Shown here: positions 33,379-43,205 of the stretch, one piece after another
How the letters are laid out: each line of letters starts with the position of its first letter
Position numbering within the stretch: position 1 is the first letter of the stretch
Source of the DNA: Trichoderma breve
Lineage: Eukaryota; Ascomycota; Sordariomycetes; Hypocreales; Hypocreaceae
Length of the DNA stretch: 64,000 bases
Reading direction: 5' to 3'
Assembly: GCF_028502605.1 (NCBI RefSeq)
Contig: NC_079235.1
Span: forward strand, 4,216,001 to 4,280,000
Notes under the pieces: generated by a model
Seen by the model: only the letters and a program-made list of their open reading frames with translations
Database searches by the model: none
Told to the model about the DNA's origin: nothing
Made by a program: the position numbers and the translations under genes

Positions 33379-34313
33379 ATGGGCAGATCAAAGAACAACT
33401 TTAGCTTTTCGGCACGGGCTGAGTACAACGACAGCCGTTGGAAAGCGAAGGATAAAAAAACAAAAAACATAAAAAAAAAACTCAAAATGGTAAATCGGAT
33501 CGATATAAGCTGGAGCAAGCATTTGGTTGCGTTGCTTTTTCATTGCTTTCCTTTTCTGTTACCGCTTTTTGGTTGTCTGATGTTCTGATGAGTGCAAATT
33601 TACGGGAGTCTTATCATTGCTTCATCTACGGGCCGCAATCTTTTTTTGTACGGACTGCTTGCATTGAGTGTGTTTTGCACATACATATCTTGGCTTTATT
33701 CCAAGTCTCGGAACTCCACTCTGCTTTCATTCTACGGCGCTAGATCGCGTCCTTGGTGTTTTTCTTGCCAAGTTTTGGGATTTTGATAAAATCTTACAGC
33801 ACCATGAGAAAAGATGGGGGAAAATGACAGCCCCGGGAGGCTTTTTCAGAACGGGATTTTGCTTGGTTTGCTTCGGCATTACGGGTTTCTTTTTGGGCTT
33901 TGGATACAATTCACGAAATGGATAAAATGGGAAGACTTCAATTATCTGGACAAGGCATTTGCTTACGGATCGAGTATTGTTAACATCTCGGACAAGATTG
34001 GACATTCAGAGCGTGCCTCTGGCTTTTGCTCTTTCTTTCTTCTTTTTTCCCTTTTTAACGAAGACATGAGAAACACTGCACAGCCCTGGGGGCGCAACGC
34101 AGGCCAAAAAAAAAAAAGAGAAAATATTCTACAGGGTCGCTAGCGGTCCTCCCTGACATGAGTTCCGCGTCAGGGTCGAGGTTAATGAGACAATTTCGCA
34201 CCTCACATGCTTTGTTCCTTGCCAACGTGAATGTCATGTTTCTGATTTGAGAAGTCGTAAATTCACGCTCAGTGTGTATAATATTGCTACATGTAGACGA
34301 CTAACAATACAAT
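33379..34313. other. Convergent 3' intergenic region
   Basis: This lies between the BTB gene and the DUF1349 gene. It has long A and T runs and no credible open frame. It is probably 3' UTR plus spacer. Confidence 0.55.
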
Positions 34314-34968
34314 CTATGCAGAATCCCACTTGACTTGGAAATCCTGAAACTTGGCCTCCAAGCCATCCGTCGTATCCTTAGCCGGTCTCGCAATCAGAGC
34401 ACCAATCTCAAGCTCCCATCCCTGCCCACCATTATCCCCATACGGCCAGTTAATCTCCCTCATCGGGACCTTTTCCTCGCCATCGACGCGATACACCCAC
34501 AAGCACGAACCGTCATGGGCGTCCAGCCTCTCGACCAAGATGGTGACGGCCTTGCGCCCGGCCTGGATCTCCTCGGCGGAAGCGGCGTCGGCGACGCTCC
34601 AGTCGGCCCAGTTATCGCAGCAGACGGTGGAGAGGCGAGGCTGGCCGTTGAAGTGCTCGACGCCGGCCTTGATCCACTTGCGGGGGAGGGAGGGCTTTGT
34701 GAAGATGAGGAGGATGCCGGCTTGGTCGAATTGGTGGGTGTAGGTTGCTGTGAATGTGATGGAGGCGGATTTGAATTGGGGGAAGGGGTTTTTGGAGAGG
34801 GATTTGTAGGGGGCTGGATGTAGAGAGGTGAGTTAGTTGTTTGTATTATTGATAGGTGTGAAATGAGTATGTGGTGGAGAGGTTACCGGTGAAGACGTCG
34901 TGAGAAGGGGGTTTCTTCCAGACGTCGGTGTTGGCTGGAGCAGAAAAGGTAAAAGTAGAGTCAGCCAT
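34314..34968 (-). CDS. DUF1349-family protein
   Basis: Exons 34887..34968 and 34314..34813 (73-nt intron, GTAACC donor, CCAG acceptor, splitting an Ala codon) give 193 aa. The sequence follows the DUF1349 (concanavalin A-like, YesU/Ree1-like) pattern. It opens with FTFSAPANTDVWKKPPSHDVFTAPY, has SITFTATYTHQFDQAGILLIF, then KWIKAGVEHFNGQPRLSTVC, and ends GWELEIGALIARP and FQDFQVKW. The bacterial YesU and yeast Ree1 relatives belong to a carbohydrate-binding fold, and Ree1 affects enolase regulation in yeast; the function here is unknown. No signal peptide is seen, so it is cytosolic. A TATAAAAG box lies about 115 nt upstream on the minus strand, and the leader is short, which suits an inducible gene. 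Confidence 0.85.
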
Positions 34969-35080
34969 GGTGATGATTTGTCAAAATGAATTGATGATAT
35001 GAATACGATGATGAACAAGCTGGAGTTACAGAGGATTTAGTGTGCTGAATTAGAGAGGTTAGGAGCGGATGGTTTGTGAG

Positions 35081-35088
35081 CTTTTATA
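35081..35088 (-). promoter_or_regulatory. TATA box of the DUF1349 gene
   Basis: TATAAAAG read on the minus strand, 113-120 nt upstream of the ATG at 34968. The position and sequence fit a fungal core promoter. Confidence 0.6.
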
Positions 35089-35785
35089 ACACGAGCTGAT
35101 GGAGATGCCTCACATCTTCTGCCCCTCACAGTCTTTAAATCGGGGTAACTAACAAGGTCAGGCCAGATGCCAAGTACTATTTCACCGACCTATGCTGCTA
35201 TTTTCTTGACAAATACTCCGCAACTCTACATCGTTGCTCTTTAACATTTAGATCGTTTTTAGCTTCTGGGGCAGGCCTCGTTGCTCAGCGATCGGGGAAA
35301 TGTCAAAGGTGGGGGAAGATGGAGTATACGAATCACGTTTGGACGGGGAATGTCGGGGTACGGGACAGCATTTGGAGAACATAATCCTCCAAATCAGACG
35401 TTACTTTGAAATTTCCTCTTTTTGCCAAAGTTACGACAATGGATATTCTGCTTGTTTATTCGAGGTACATTACACAGCCACAGCGAAGAGGATGCCCAAC
35501 CCGGCAAAATCCATAGTTTCAGTGACGCATGCGGGACAGAGGGCGCGAGATGGGAGTCATAGCAAGAGACGAGATTATATGCAGATTCAGCCGATGATTA
35601 AGCGGTCGGACCGACAAAACCTTTGCGAGCAAAGAGTCAAAGTTTTGCCTTGGGCTGAGAGCATTTCGCCTTTGACTCTGCAACAAGTTCGCGGCTGCGA
35701 TTCTGCGCAACAAAAACTGTGCAGTCTGTTATCTTATACTCTCTCGTATCTCCAATAACGCTGTTTACGCCCTTTTGCCATCTCG
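35089..35785. other. Intergenic region
   Basis: Distal upstream DNA of the DUF1349 gene leading to the downstream side of the candidate Pol III element. No gene or repeat recognised. Confidence 0.5.
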
Positions 35786-35935
35786 AAAAAAACTTTGAGG
35801 CGTCGAGATTCGAACCGACGGCTGCCTCGAACCAGGGCCACTGCCGTGACTGGAAACTCTGCTGGGCAAAACCGAATCTGCACATTTTTTCGTGCCTCTT
35901 CCCCACTCGGCCACTCTAATCCCGCCATAATCAGT
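35786..35935 (-). ncRNA. Candidate Pol III gene: tRNA-like element with A box, B box and T-run
   Basis: On the minus strand the sequence AGAGTGGCCGAGTGGGG at about 35901-35917 matches an A box and the D-arm of class II (Leu/Ser) tRNAs. GGTTCGAATCT at about 35806-35816 matches a B box, and a run of seven T follows at about 35787-35793 as a Pol III stop. Box spacing of about 100 nt would suit a tRNA with an intron and long variable arm. However, I cannot pair a proper acceptor stem (the 5' and 3' ends do not match) and the T-stem is poor. It is thus either a decayed tRNA gene, a tRNA-derived repeat, or a Pol III non-coding RNA. It stands about 380 bp upstream of BRF1. Confidence 0.45.
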
Positions 35936-36316
35936 TCGGGCGAGGGCCCCGCCCAACTTTTTTTTCTCTTCATTTTCTTCTGCCCACCACAGCGCGACGA
36001 CGGATTTTTATCACCATCGGGATTCACGAAGCAGCATTTTTTTGGGCCCCAGATTTGCTTTGTATCGCTTGCGCTCATGACCTTTGAAAACCAGACGAGA
36101 ACCCTTTCTCAGAGGATAGACAGTTCCCCTTGAGAACCGATTTGCGCGGAGGAGGGAAAAAGAGCAACTTCTGTTGTGGACCGGAATTTTTTTGTTTATC
36201 GATACTCACTTCTCACTTCTCACTTACAACTTTTATCGCGACTCATCATCCATCACCCTCATCGACGCATTGCTTTATATTCAGACACGGCTATCAGCAG
36301 CATAGTGGTAGCCGCC

Positions 36317-38521
36317 ATGTCGTTTCTCACACCAGCGCCTGCAAAACGGCCAGCAGGCCTGGGCAGCGGCCCTTCAAAACCTCGCTTTGCTAGACCAAAT
36401 CCCGTCCGGGCCCTCCGCGAGCGTGAAGAACGCCGTCATGCGGCCCAAGCAGCAGCACGTCTTTCGTCAACGCAGAGGCCAGGCGTCGTCACCCCGGCCC
36501 ATCAGCAGTGCGCCAACAAGGCCTGTCCAAAGCCCAACGTCGTCGACGGAACTTGTCAGACTTGCGGTCGTGTCGCTGATGATAGCAACATTGTGTCCGA
36601 GGTGCAATTCGGCGAGACGTCGTCCGGTGCTGCCATGGTGCAGGGAACCTTTGTCGGTGCTGATCAGGCTGGTGTTCGAGGCATGGGACCTGCTTTTAGG
36701 AGAGTGGGTGGCAGCGAAGACAGAGAGAAGAGCATCCGGGAGGCGCGAGGTCTTATGCAAGGTTATGCCCAACAGCTCAACATCAGCGATAGTCTTGTTA
36801 CTGCAGGCACGCAGGTCTTCAAGCTTGCATCTAGCGCAAACTTCATCCAGGGACGAACGCTGGCGAGCGTTGCGGCTGTTTGCCTTTATGCTGCTTGCCG
36901 TGCCGAGCCGCCTTGCAAAGTCATGCTCATCGATTTGGCCGATCTGGTCCAGCTGAACGTATTCAAGTTGGGACGAATCTTTAAGAAGCTGAACGAAGTG
37001 GTACCGATTGGAACTGACGGACTGATCCCGGTATACCCCGAAGATCTCATCTGGAGATTTGCCACAAAGATGGAGTTTCACCAAGACACAGCCAAGGTCG
37101 CCGAGGATGCAGTTCGACTGGTCAAGCGAATGAGCAGGGATTGGATGGTCATGGGCCGTCGACCCTCTGGCATTTGCGGCGCCTGTCTGCTCATGGCGGC
37201 ACGAATGCACAACTTTCGACGAACGATTCGAGAAGTCGTCTACATCGTCAAGGTCACAAATCACACTATTCAGAACCGACTACAAGAATTCAATAACACC
37301 GAATCAAGTCGCATGTCAGTAGAAGACTTTTTGAAACAAGATTTCCTGGAGAGTTCACATGATCCGCCCTCATTCTATCGAAAATCGGATGAGTATAGAA
37401 AGAAGGCGGAAGAAAAATCACGAAAACGCAAGCGCGGGATTACCGGCGAAGATCCTGAAGAGCCCATACCAGAACATGCAGAACATGCACCACACAAGCG
37501 ACATATAGAAGGAGGGGCAGATCTATCTAAAGCACCTGAAGTCAACTATCGCCGAGATGCCGATGGATTCATTATCCCTCCTTTACCTTCGCAGATTCCT
37601 CAAGGCAACATCAATCTGAACCCTTCAAAGAATGAAAATGATGATGAAGTCGAAGGCCTAGAGGATCTTGCCGAAGAATTCGGAGATGCATTAGAAGAAG
37701 AAGTTGGTGACCAGGAATCTGGTGGCCGGGGCAAAGGCAAAAAGGCCAAGCCTCAGCTTCCGATCAACGAAGAATGGGAGCAGGATGAGCAGGAGCTTGA
37801 AGGAGTCATTGAAGAGATTTTCAACGATCCACTTACTTATGAACACGCCCTTGCATATTCTAATGCCGAACAGCGAGCTCGAATTCACTCGCTCTGGGCT
37901 CGTCAACAGCAACCACAAAAAGAGGTGTCCATGGCGGCCGATGTCACCGAAGATGAATTTGCCGACGACCCCGAGGTCATCAACTGTCTACTATCACCGG
38001 AAGAGGCACGGATAAAGGAGATTATCTGGGTGAATCAAAACAAAGATTGGCTCAGGAAGCACCAAGAAAAGGTGTTTCGACGAAAAATGGAGGCGGAGCG
38101 GCCCAAGCAGACTCGCAAGAGGAGAAAGCGTGCCAGGATGGGAGAGGGCCAAACAAGCCCTGCCAGCTCCGCTGCCGAAGCCGCCATTGGCGTGGCCAAA
38201 GACCGAGCGTGGTCTAAGAGGATCAACTACGATGCCATCCGCAGCATTTTCGATATACCCAATGCTGGACTTGGATCTGCGGCAACAAGCCGGAAAACGA
38301 GTATTGCTGGCAGTACCTTTGGTGCCGACGACGACGCCAGTGAGGCACCCGATGAGAGCGTTGCCGGCGATGATGTCCAGGAGCATGGAGAGGAGGAAGA
38401 TTACGAGGAGCCAGAAGAATTTGGCGAGGGCGAGGAATTTGGAGGGGGTGGTGAATATGAAGGAGGGTATGACGAGGATGATCCTGATATGGATAATGAA
38501 TATGGGCTGGAGGATGACTAA
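36317..38521 (+). CDS. BRF1: TFIIIB subunit BRF1
   Basis: The TFIIB-related factor that places RNA polymerase III on tRNA and 5S genes. It is a single-exon gene of 734 aa. After a basic N-terminal extension of about 60 residues comes a zinc ribbon with C65, C70, C80 and C83 (CANKAC then CQTCG). Two cyclin repeats follow, with EARGLMQGYAQQLNISDSL and RTLASVAAVCLYAACR in the first and VKRMSRDWMVMGRRPSGICGACLL in the second. The C-terminal half is acidic, Lys-rich and less ordered, with the BRF1 homology block that binds TBP recognisable at CLLSPEEARIKEIIWVNQNKDWL (about residues 555-580). The tail is very acidic. The N-terminal extension before the zinc ribbon is longer than in yeast, where the ribbon starts near residue 1. 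I took the ATG at 36317 because the upstream frame reads like leader sequence. A start further downstream is conceivable. Confidence 0.95.
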   Translation: MSFLTPAPAKRPAGLGSGPSKPRFARPNPVRALREREERRHAAQAAARLSSTQRPGVVTPAHQQCANKACPKPNVVDGTCQTCGRVADDSNIVSEVQFGETSSGAAMVQGTFVGADQAGVRGMGPAFRRVGGSEDREKSIREARGLMQGYAQQLNISDSLVTAGTQVFKLASSANFIQGRTLASVAAVCLYAACRAEPPCKVMLIDLADLVQLNVFKLGRIFKKLNEVVPIGTDGLIPVYPEDLIWRFATKMEFHQDTAKVAEDAVRLVKRMSRDWMVMGRRPSGICGACLLMAARMHNFRRTIREVVYIVKVTNHTIQNRLQEFNNTESSRMSVEDFLKQDFLESSHDPPSFYRKSDEYRKKAEEKSRKRKRGITGEDPEEPIPEHAEHAPHKRHIEGGADLSKAPEVNYRRDADGFIIPPLPSQIPQGNINLNPSKNENDDEVEGLEDLAEEFGDALEEEVGDQESGGRGKGKKAKPQLPINEEWEQDEQELEGVIEEIFNDPLTYEHALAYSNAEQRARIHSLWARQQQPQKEVSMAADVTEDEFADDPEVINCLLSPEEARIKEIIWVNQNKDWLRKHQEKVFRRKMEAERPKQTRKRRKRARMGEGQTSPASSAAEAAIGVAKDRAWSKRINYDAIRSIFDIPNAGLGSAATSRKTSIAGSTFGADDDASEAPDESVAGDDVQEHGEEEDYEEPEEFGEGEEFGGGGEYEGGYDEDDPDMDNEYGLEDD

Positions 38522-38570
38522 GAGGCATGTATTGAGATTGCAAGATCAATCTCTTTGGACGATCAATCTT

Positions 38571-38620
38571 GGAGGATCAACATCTTTGGAGGATCAACAT
38601 CTTTGGAGGATCAACATCTT
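38571..38620. repeat. 17-bp tandem repeat, three copies
   Basis: GGAGGATCAACATCTTT starts at 38571, 38588 and 38605; the first two copies are perfect and the third nearly complete. Two degenerate copies (GGACGATCAATCTT and GAAAGGATCA) flank the run. It lies just after the BRF1 stop codon, within the probable 3' UTR. Confidence 0.85.
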
Positions 38621-41600
38621 GAAAGGATCAGCGGCTATGTGAAGGCATTTAGCGTTTAGATTTGACCATGCTTGTTCGCAGTGTATTTGGTGGACATATA
38701 TATACACCATTTGCGAGTAGCAGTTGGCGTGACTGGGATTGATACATTCGGGGAGACGGGAACGGGAACATATAGTCTCCATCAACATATGGTACAGACC
38801 TGTCCTTACCTATTAATAGTATTACTTTGTCATACCATTGTCCGATCTTTTGTAAGCTGTCAGTTACTATGACCAAATTAACTAATCACCACAACACTCA
38901 CCCAAATGTCGTCATTCAAGCTGAGCCTCCTACCTAGGTACCAGATTCTCTCACCATTCGTGTCCATGCAGGTAAAAAATACAGAAGCTTCCAGAACGGC
39001 AGCTAAGAAGAGGATGTTTCCGAAAATGGTAGTTCTTTGGAGAAAGAACGTTTGTTGCTGAATGTACCTAGTGGTTTCGAGCTAATCTCGAGAAGAGGGT
39101 GTGTAGTCTGCAGGTTCTGGAGCAAGGCGAAATATGCAGCTCTAAGACTTGGAGGGACGGATGTGATGTGAGATGTGGTACGGTACCCTGTCACCTGTGA
39201 CAATGGAGAGTGTGTCTGGGGAGTAGGACTTTTTCAGATTATTTAGTAGCTCTCTGGATCAAATAGCCTATATTCTTGGTAATATAGTACGGAGTACGGA
39301 GTACTGCTGGCAATATTGGCCATGTCGGAAATAGATTGGGCCAGAGGTAGAGCAGCAGAGTTCACGTCTTGAGACTAACGGTTCTGTTGACCGAGCCGTA
39401 GCTGCGAATAACCACTTGTAGAAGAGACTGTTTGGGCTAATATGAACAACCATCCTGGCTTGTCCAGTAAAAGAAAACCTGACATGATGTAATGGATAGC
39501 AAAATGGATGGTAACCAAGAGGAGGCGTCATGTAAATGAGCGCTCGGAAAAGCTATCATTATTAAGAAACCACATCATAATGACACTCTACTAGACATTG
39601 TTTCATGCCAAGCCATCAATTGGGAGCGGGAAGCACGGCAAAGGCCGCAATGGATCTCAGAATGCAACGCAACGCGCTTTGCAGTAGCTGCGTAGCACTC
39701 AATGCAACCTACCCTATAATTGAAGCAAAATTTTCTTGTAATATGGGTATCTTTGCTGTCGCGATATTATATCATGATATTATTTGACTTACGGATGAGT
39801 CAATGTGTTTGTTATCTTGTGGATTCCACAATCAACCAGTGGTGAACTGTCAAGGTAGCTCCACAAGGATGAAGAGGAATTATCTTGATACGCTCACATT
39901 GCGAGCAACGATTCCTGCAATCTAGAACACGACAGCTTGTTACTGCTATGAGAATAATCTCATGATGCACGTCCGCGGAGTTGGTACAATAGCTTAGTAA
40001 CTTGGTATGCCCCAGTTGACCGCATGGCTTGTTTATTCTTGAAACATTTTGACATTCCGTATCCGTACATTGAGCCGTCATGCTCTCCTTGGGCATGATT
40101 GGCACCAAAGCTTTCCTCTTTGGCGCCGATTACTTTAGCGCGGAGATCGAAAGGCGCGTTCTACGCCTTGAAGTAGAATGAATTCGGGTACCTTTGCGTA
40201 GAGGATAAGATTCACCTAGCCTCGCAGTAGGTTGCTTTGTCAGTAGCAAGTTGCAACTCTGCTTACATGTACGGAGTACCAGGTGATGCTTTCGGGTGTC
40301 CTGATTGTGATGTAGTAGCCGTGGCCTCACTTCATGTAGCCTTATTTCTCATCCTCTACCACACCATGGCATTGAGGGCTCACGCTCTTATCGCCGACTC
40401 GTATTTCTCTTCTCATGCTGAGTGACGCCCAAAGGTCAGCCGGATGTGTTGCTTCATATTGCCTGGTAAGTCTTGATCTGATATTACGCCGGGTGGAATT
40501 CCGCTTTGTCCCACCGAGCAGCTCGGTCATCTTCCATCCAGCAGATGCCTATGATAGTTGACGATTGCATCATTGGCCGTGACAAGCGCGGCAGTCTCAA
40601 ATAAGGTCTATCACATGCGATCTAAGTCGGAATGACTAGCACCCCCCTTGTTCCTTTTTCGGGTCTCGCGGGGGAAGGGTGGGATGGGGCTGAAAGAGAT
40701 ACGAAGGACGAACAGCAGAGGCTGAAGGAAACACAATGACAAGCGGCCGCAAGAGAAGGGCCTTTGTCAATTGCCTCCTGTTTTGGGAGGTCGGTAAGGA
40801 TGTCTATTGGCTCTCGAGGCCGGCGTCGATGAAACGAACGTTGATAACAGCCCGAAGCCCAGGGCCTTTTGACGCTGCCACCTGCACCGTTTGGATGATC
40901 GTCTCTGTCTACGTTGAAATGTGAGCTGAGAGCGTAGTTGATGCCTCATGAGCCACCTTCCAGAGCTGTCTTGGTCTCCGAGTGGCGTCGCCTGGACAGG
41001 GACCAGGGTCAGGGCCCGAAAGAGCGACGCCAGGACTGAAGCAGATTGGCGGCATGGGGTTTTGGTTCGATGTTTAAGCTTGCCAAGCTGTCTGTATCGT
41101 AGGGACTCACACACACACACACAGGCACAGCATGTAGGCCAAGACCTGCCAGTAGCATTTTGCTTGTCTGCCGGCATTTTGGCACATTTTCTTGGCGATG
41201 CGTGTGACGGGATCGGCTGTCGGCTTGGACGGTCTGGGCAGCTGGAGATATTTTCCGCCTGGGCAGGGGCTTCCAGAAGCCATTGAAGCCGTGATGAGTG
41301 TGTGTCTGGTGCTCTGCACTCCGTAGAAAGAAGCAAAATGCTGTATTGGCAGGTAGGAATTGAAGCAATGCAAAACAGAATGACGCCAGACTCTCGGACC
41401 AAGTCCTATCGCTGCCATCACGTGCCGTGGGCGGTACAAACCTCTCTCATCTTCTCGTATTGCAGCGTCACATTCACGACAAGACAAAAACTCACTTCGT
41501 GCAACTTCCGTAACACGGCAGCCTCCAGTTTCGGCCGGTTCCGCCATGCCTCGTTGCTCCGAGGGCGTAATTACTCGTGCAGGCACAAGACACAAGACTG

Positions 41601-43110
41601 CCAGCAGCGGCTGGACACAAGGCCGCCATGCAACAGCCAATCATGGCCGTGACGCCCAGCAGCGATCCCTCTCGAGATTCCAGGACCCCGTCAGCTCCAT
41701 GCCGAATACCCGGCCGCAGACAAGGGCCCAGAGCGTTCAAGAGCCAACGGCGAGCCTTGGGCGAGTCCTGGGGCGGATTCTGGCCCCTGTCCGGCAGCTC
41801 CAAAAAGGCGCCGCTGGGCCTTTTGGAACCCTTTGGACATGCCGCTCTGGGCTTGAGCTGGCTGTAACGAACTTCTGCGCGCAGTGGCTGGCCGGAGGAG
41901 ATTGCAGATGGCGATTCTGCCACAAGTTCCCACCCCTGACTGCCGGATGCCAAGTCGATGCCCATGGTCAGTAGTGCCAGAGCCAAGGCCCTGAGGCAGG
42001 TCAAGCGACCCCCCCGGATCGGAGCCTACAGCAGATTGGGCTGCTATTTTCCGGTCACCGGCCCTCTCTGATTGACGGGTTCGCGGATTAACATTAACTA
42101 AGGGATTAAACTTAATGGGGTTTCTTGGCGGTTGATCCCTGGCCGATTCCGCTAGTGCCTTGCTTTGTTTTGTATGTACGGACCACGGGTCAGATCCGAG
42201 GCACGGCATGGCACGTCTTGGCTGGCTTGGCTCAATGTTGACGTGAGCTGTGCCATGAGAATTGCTGCGTGTGTTTGCGGCTGGATGGGTGACTGATGGG
42301 GGACTGAGCAGTGGGAATCAGTGGAACATCATGGCAACATCGTTCGGGCAGTTGGGCTAGCCTCTTCGTCTGCCTCCGGATCAACTTCATCGCAGCAAAG
42401 ACTGCGGCGCAGCATTTCCGCCGAAGTCGCGTCGGCCCGCTTCGCTACGAGACCCAAGTCATGTCACGAAGCACGGACTGCGATTTGAGTGTCAGGAAGG
42501 CGCTTGCTTGATAGAGATCGGCATTGGGGAATCCTCGTTTCAAGGCCCCTTCTCCCCATCGTTAAAGCCGCACAGGCGACAATAACCCCGGATTGGACGG
42601 AGTTCCTATGGTGGCGAGGACTATTGTTAAAGCACCAGCTGTACTATCCCCCGTCTGGAGACCGCCTTGGAGCGCCGGTCCCCGAACCAGTAGTTGTGGC
42701 CATGAACTAATACTCTGGACTTCTATCTTGGGATGAAGGACGATACGTGATCGACAAAGGTTCCAGCGTCTCCATTGAAGCAAGGCAGAAATGGCAATAC
42801 GCTCTCGGCCGGCTTCACTCTCTGGGCTAAACGACTAGGCGCCTTCTCCACCCCTGGACGTGAGAGTTTGATTCGCTCACAGCCTGGTGACTACGAGCTA
42901 TCAGCTATCAAAGCTGGATACTGGATGTCGATTCCACCATCTTGACTCCTCTCCCCATCACCAAGCCCCAGCAAGTGTGTGAATACCCAGGATGATGGCG
43001 CAAAATGACCTTCCTAAACCATGCTCTTGAAGCCGTCAACAAGGCCGTGGAGCTGAGCAACTACGATATCTTTGACTTCAAAGGTAGATTGGCACACGAG
43101 CCTGGATGGA
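38621..43110. other. 4.5-kb gene-poor region
   Basis: No gene is supported. Numerous overlapping open frames of 60-210 codons on both strands around 40.7-42.3 kb have no domain motifs and arise from GC-rich sequence. Small elements are present: short palindrome-like GTACGGAGTAC motifs (39288-39300, 40268), CTACCTAGGTACC near 38931, an (AC)8 microsatellite near 41108-41123, and a 37-codon open frame at 43005..43115 (see findings). The right end is the promoter of the aspartic protease. Confidence 0.5.
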
Positions 43111-43117
43111 TATAAAG
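43111..43117 (+). promoter_or_regulatory. TATA box of the aspartic protease gene
   Basis: TATAAAG lies 95 nt upstream of the ATG at 43206. It is followed by a CTTCC/CTCG-type pyrimidine-rich leader. This is a typical strong fungal core promoter. Confidence 0.7.
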
Positions 43118-43205
43118 TCGTTCATCTTCCCTCGATCTGGTGTTGAAGTTTTTGTATCATCAGCCTTCAAGACAACCAGTCTAGTCAGCTTCTTCATCCT
43201 TCAAA

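Noticed and set aside
35786..35935. Canonical tRNA-Leu or tRNA-Ser at the Pol III element
   Set aside because: D-arm and T-loop are tRNA-like, but the acceptor ends do not pair and the T-stem has mismatches, so I call only a candidate Pol III element.
35734..36078. 114-codon minus-strand frame over the Pol III-like element
   Set aside because: The translation follows the tRNA-like sequence and homopolymer runs; non-coding RNA explains it better.
38571..38620. CRISPR-like array
   Set aside because: The 17-bp units are directly adjacent without spacers and the genome is eukaryotic; it is a minisatellite.
41107..42209. Several overlapping 120-210-codon frames on both strands
   Set aside because: No domains, no splice partners and heavy Arg/Ser/Pro content typical of random GC-rich sequence; one frame runs through an (AC)n microsatellite.
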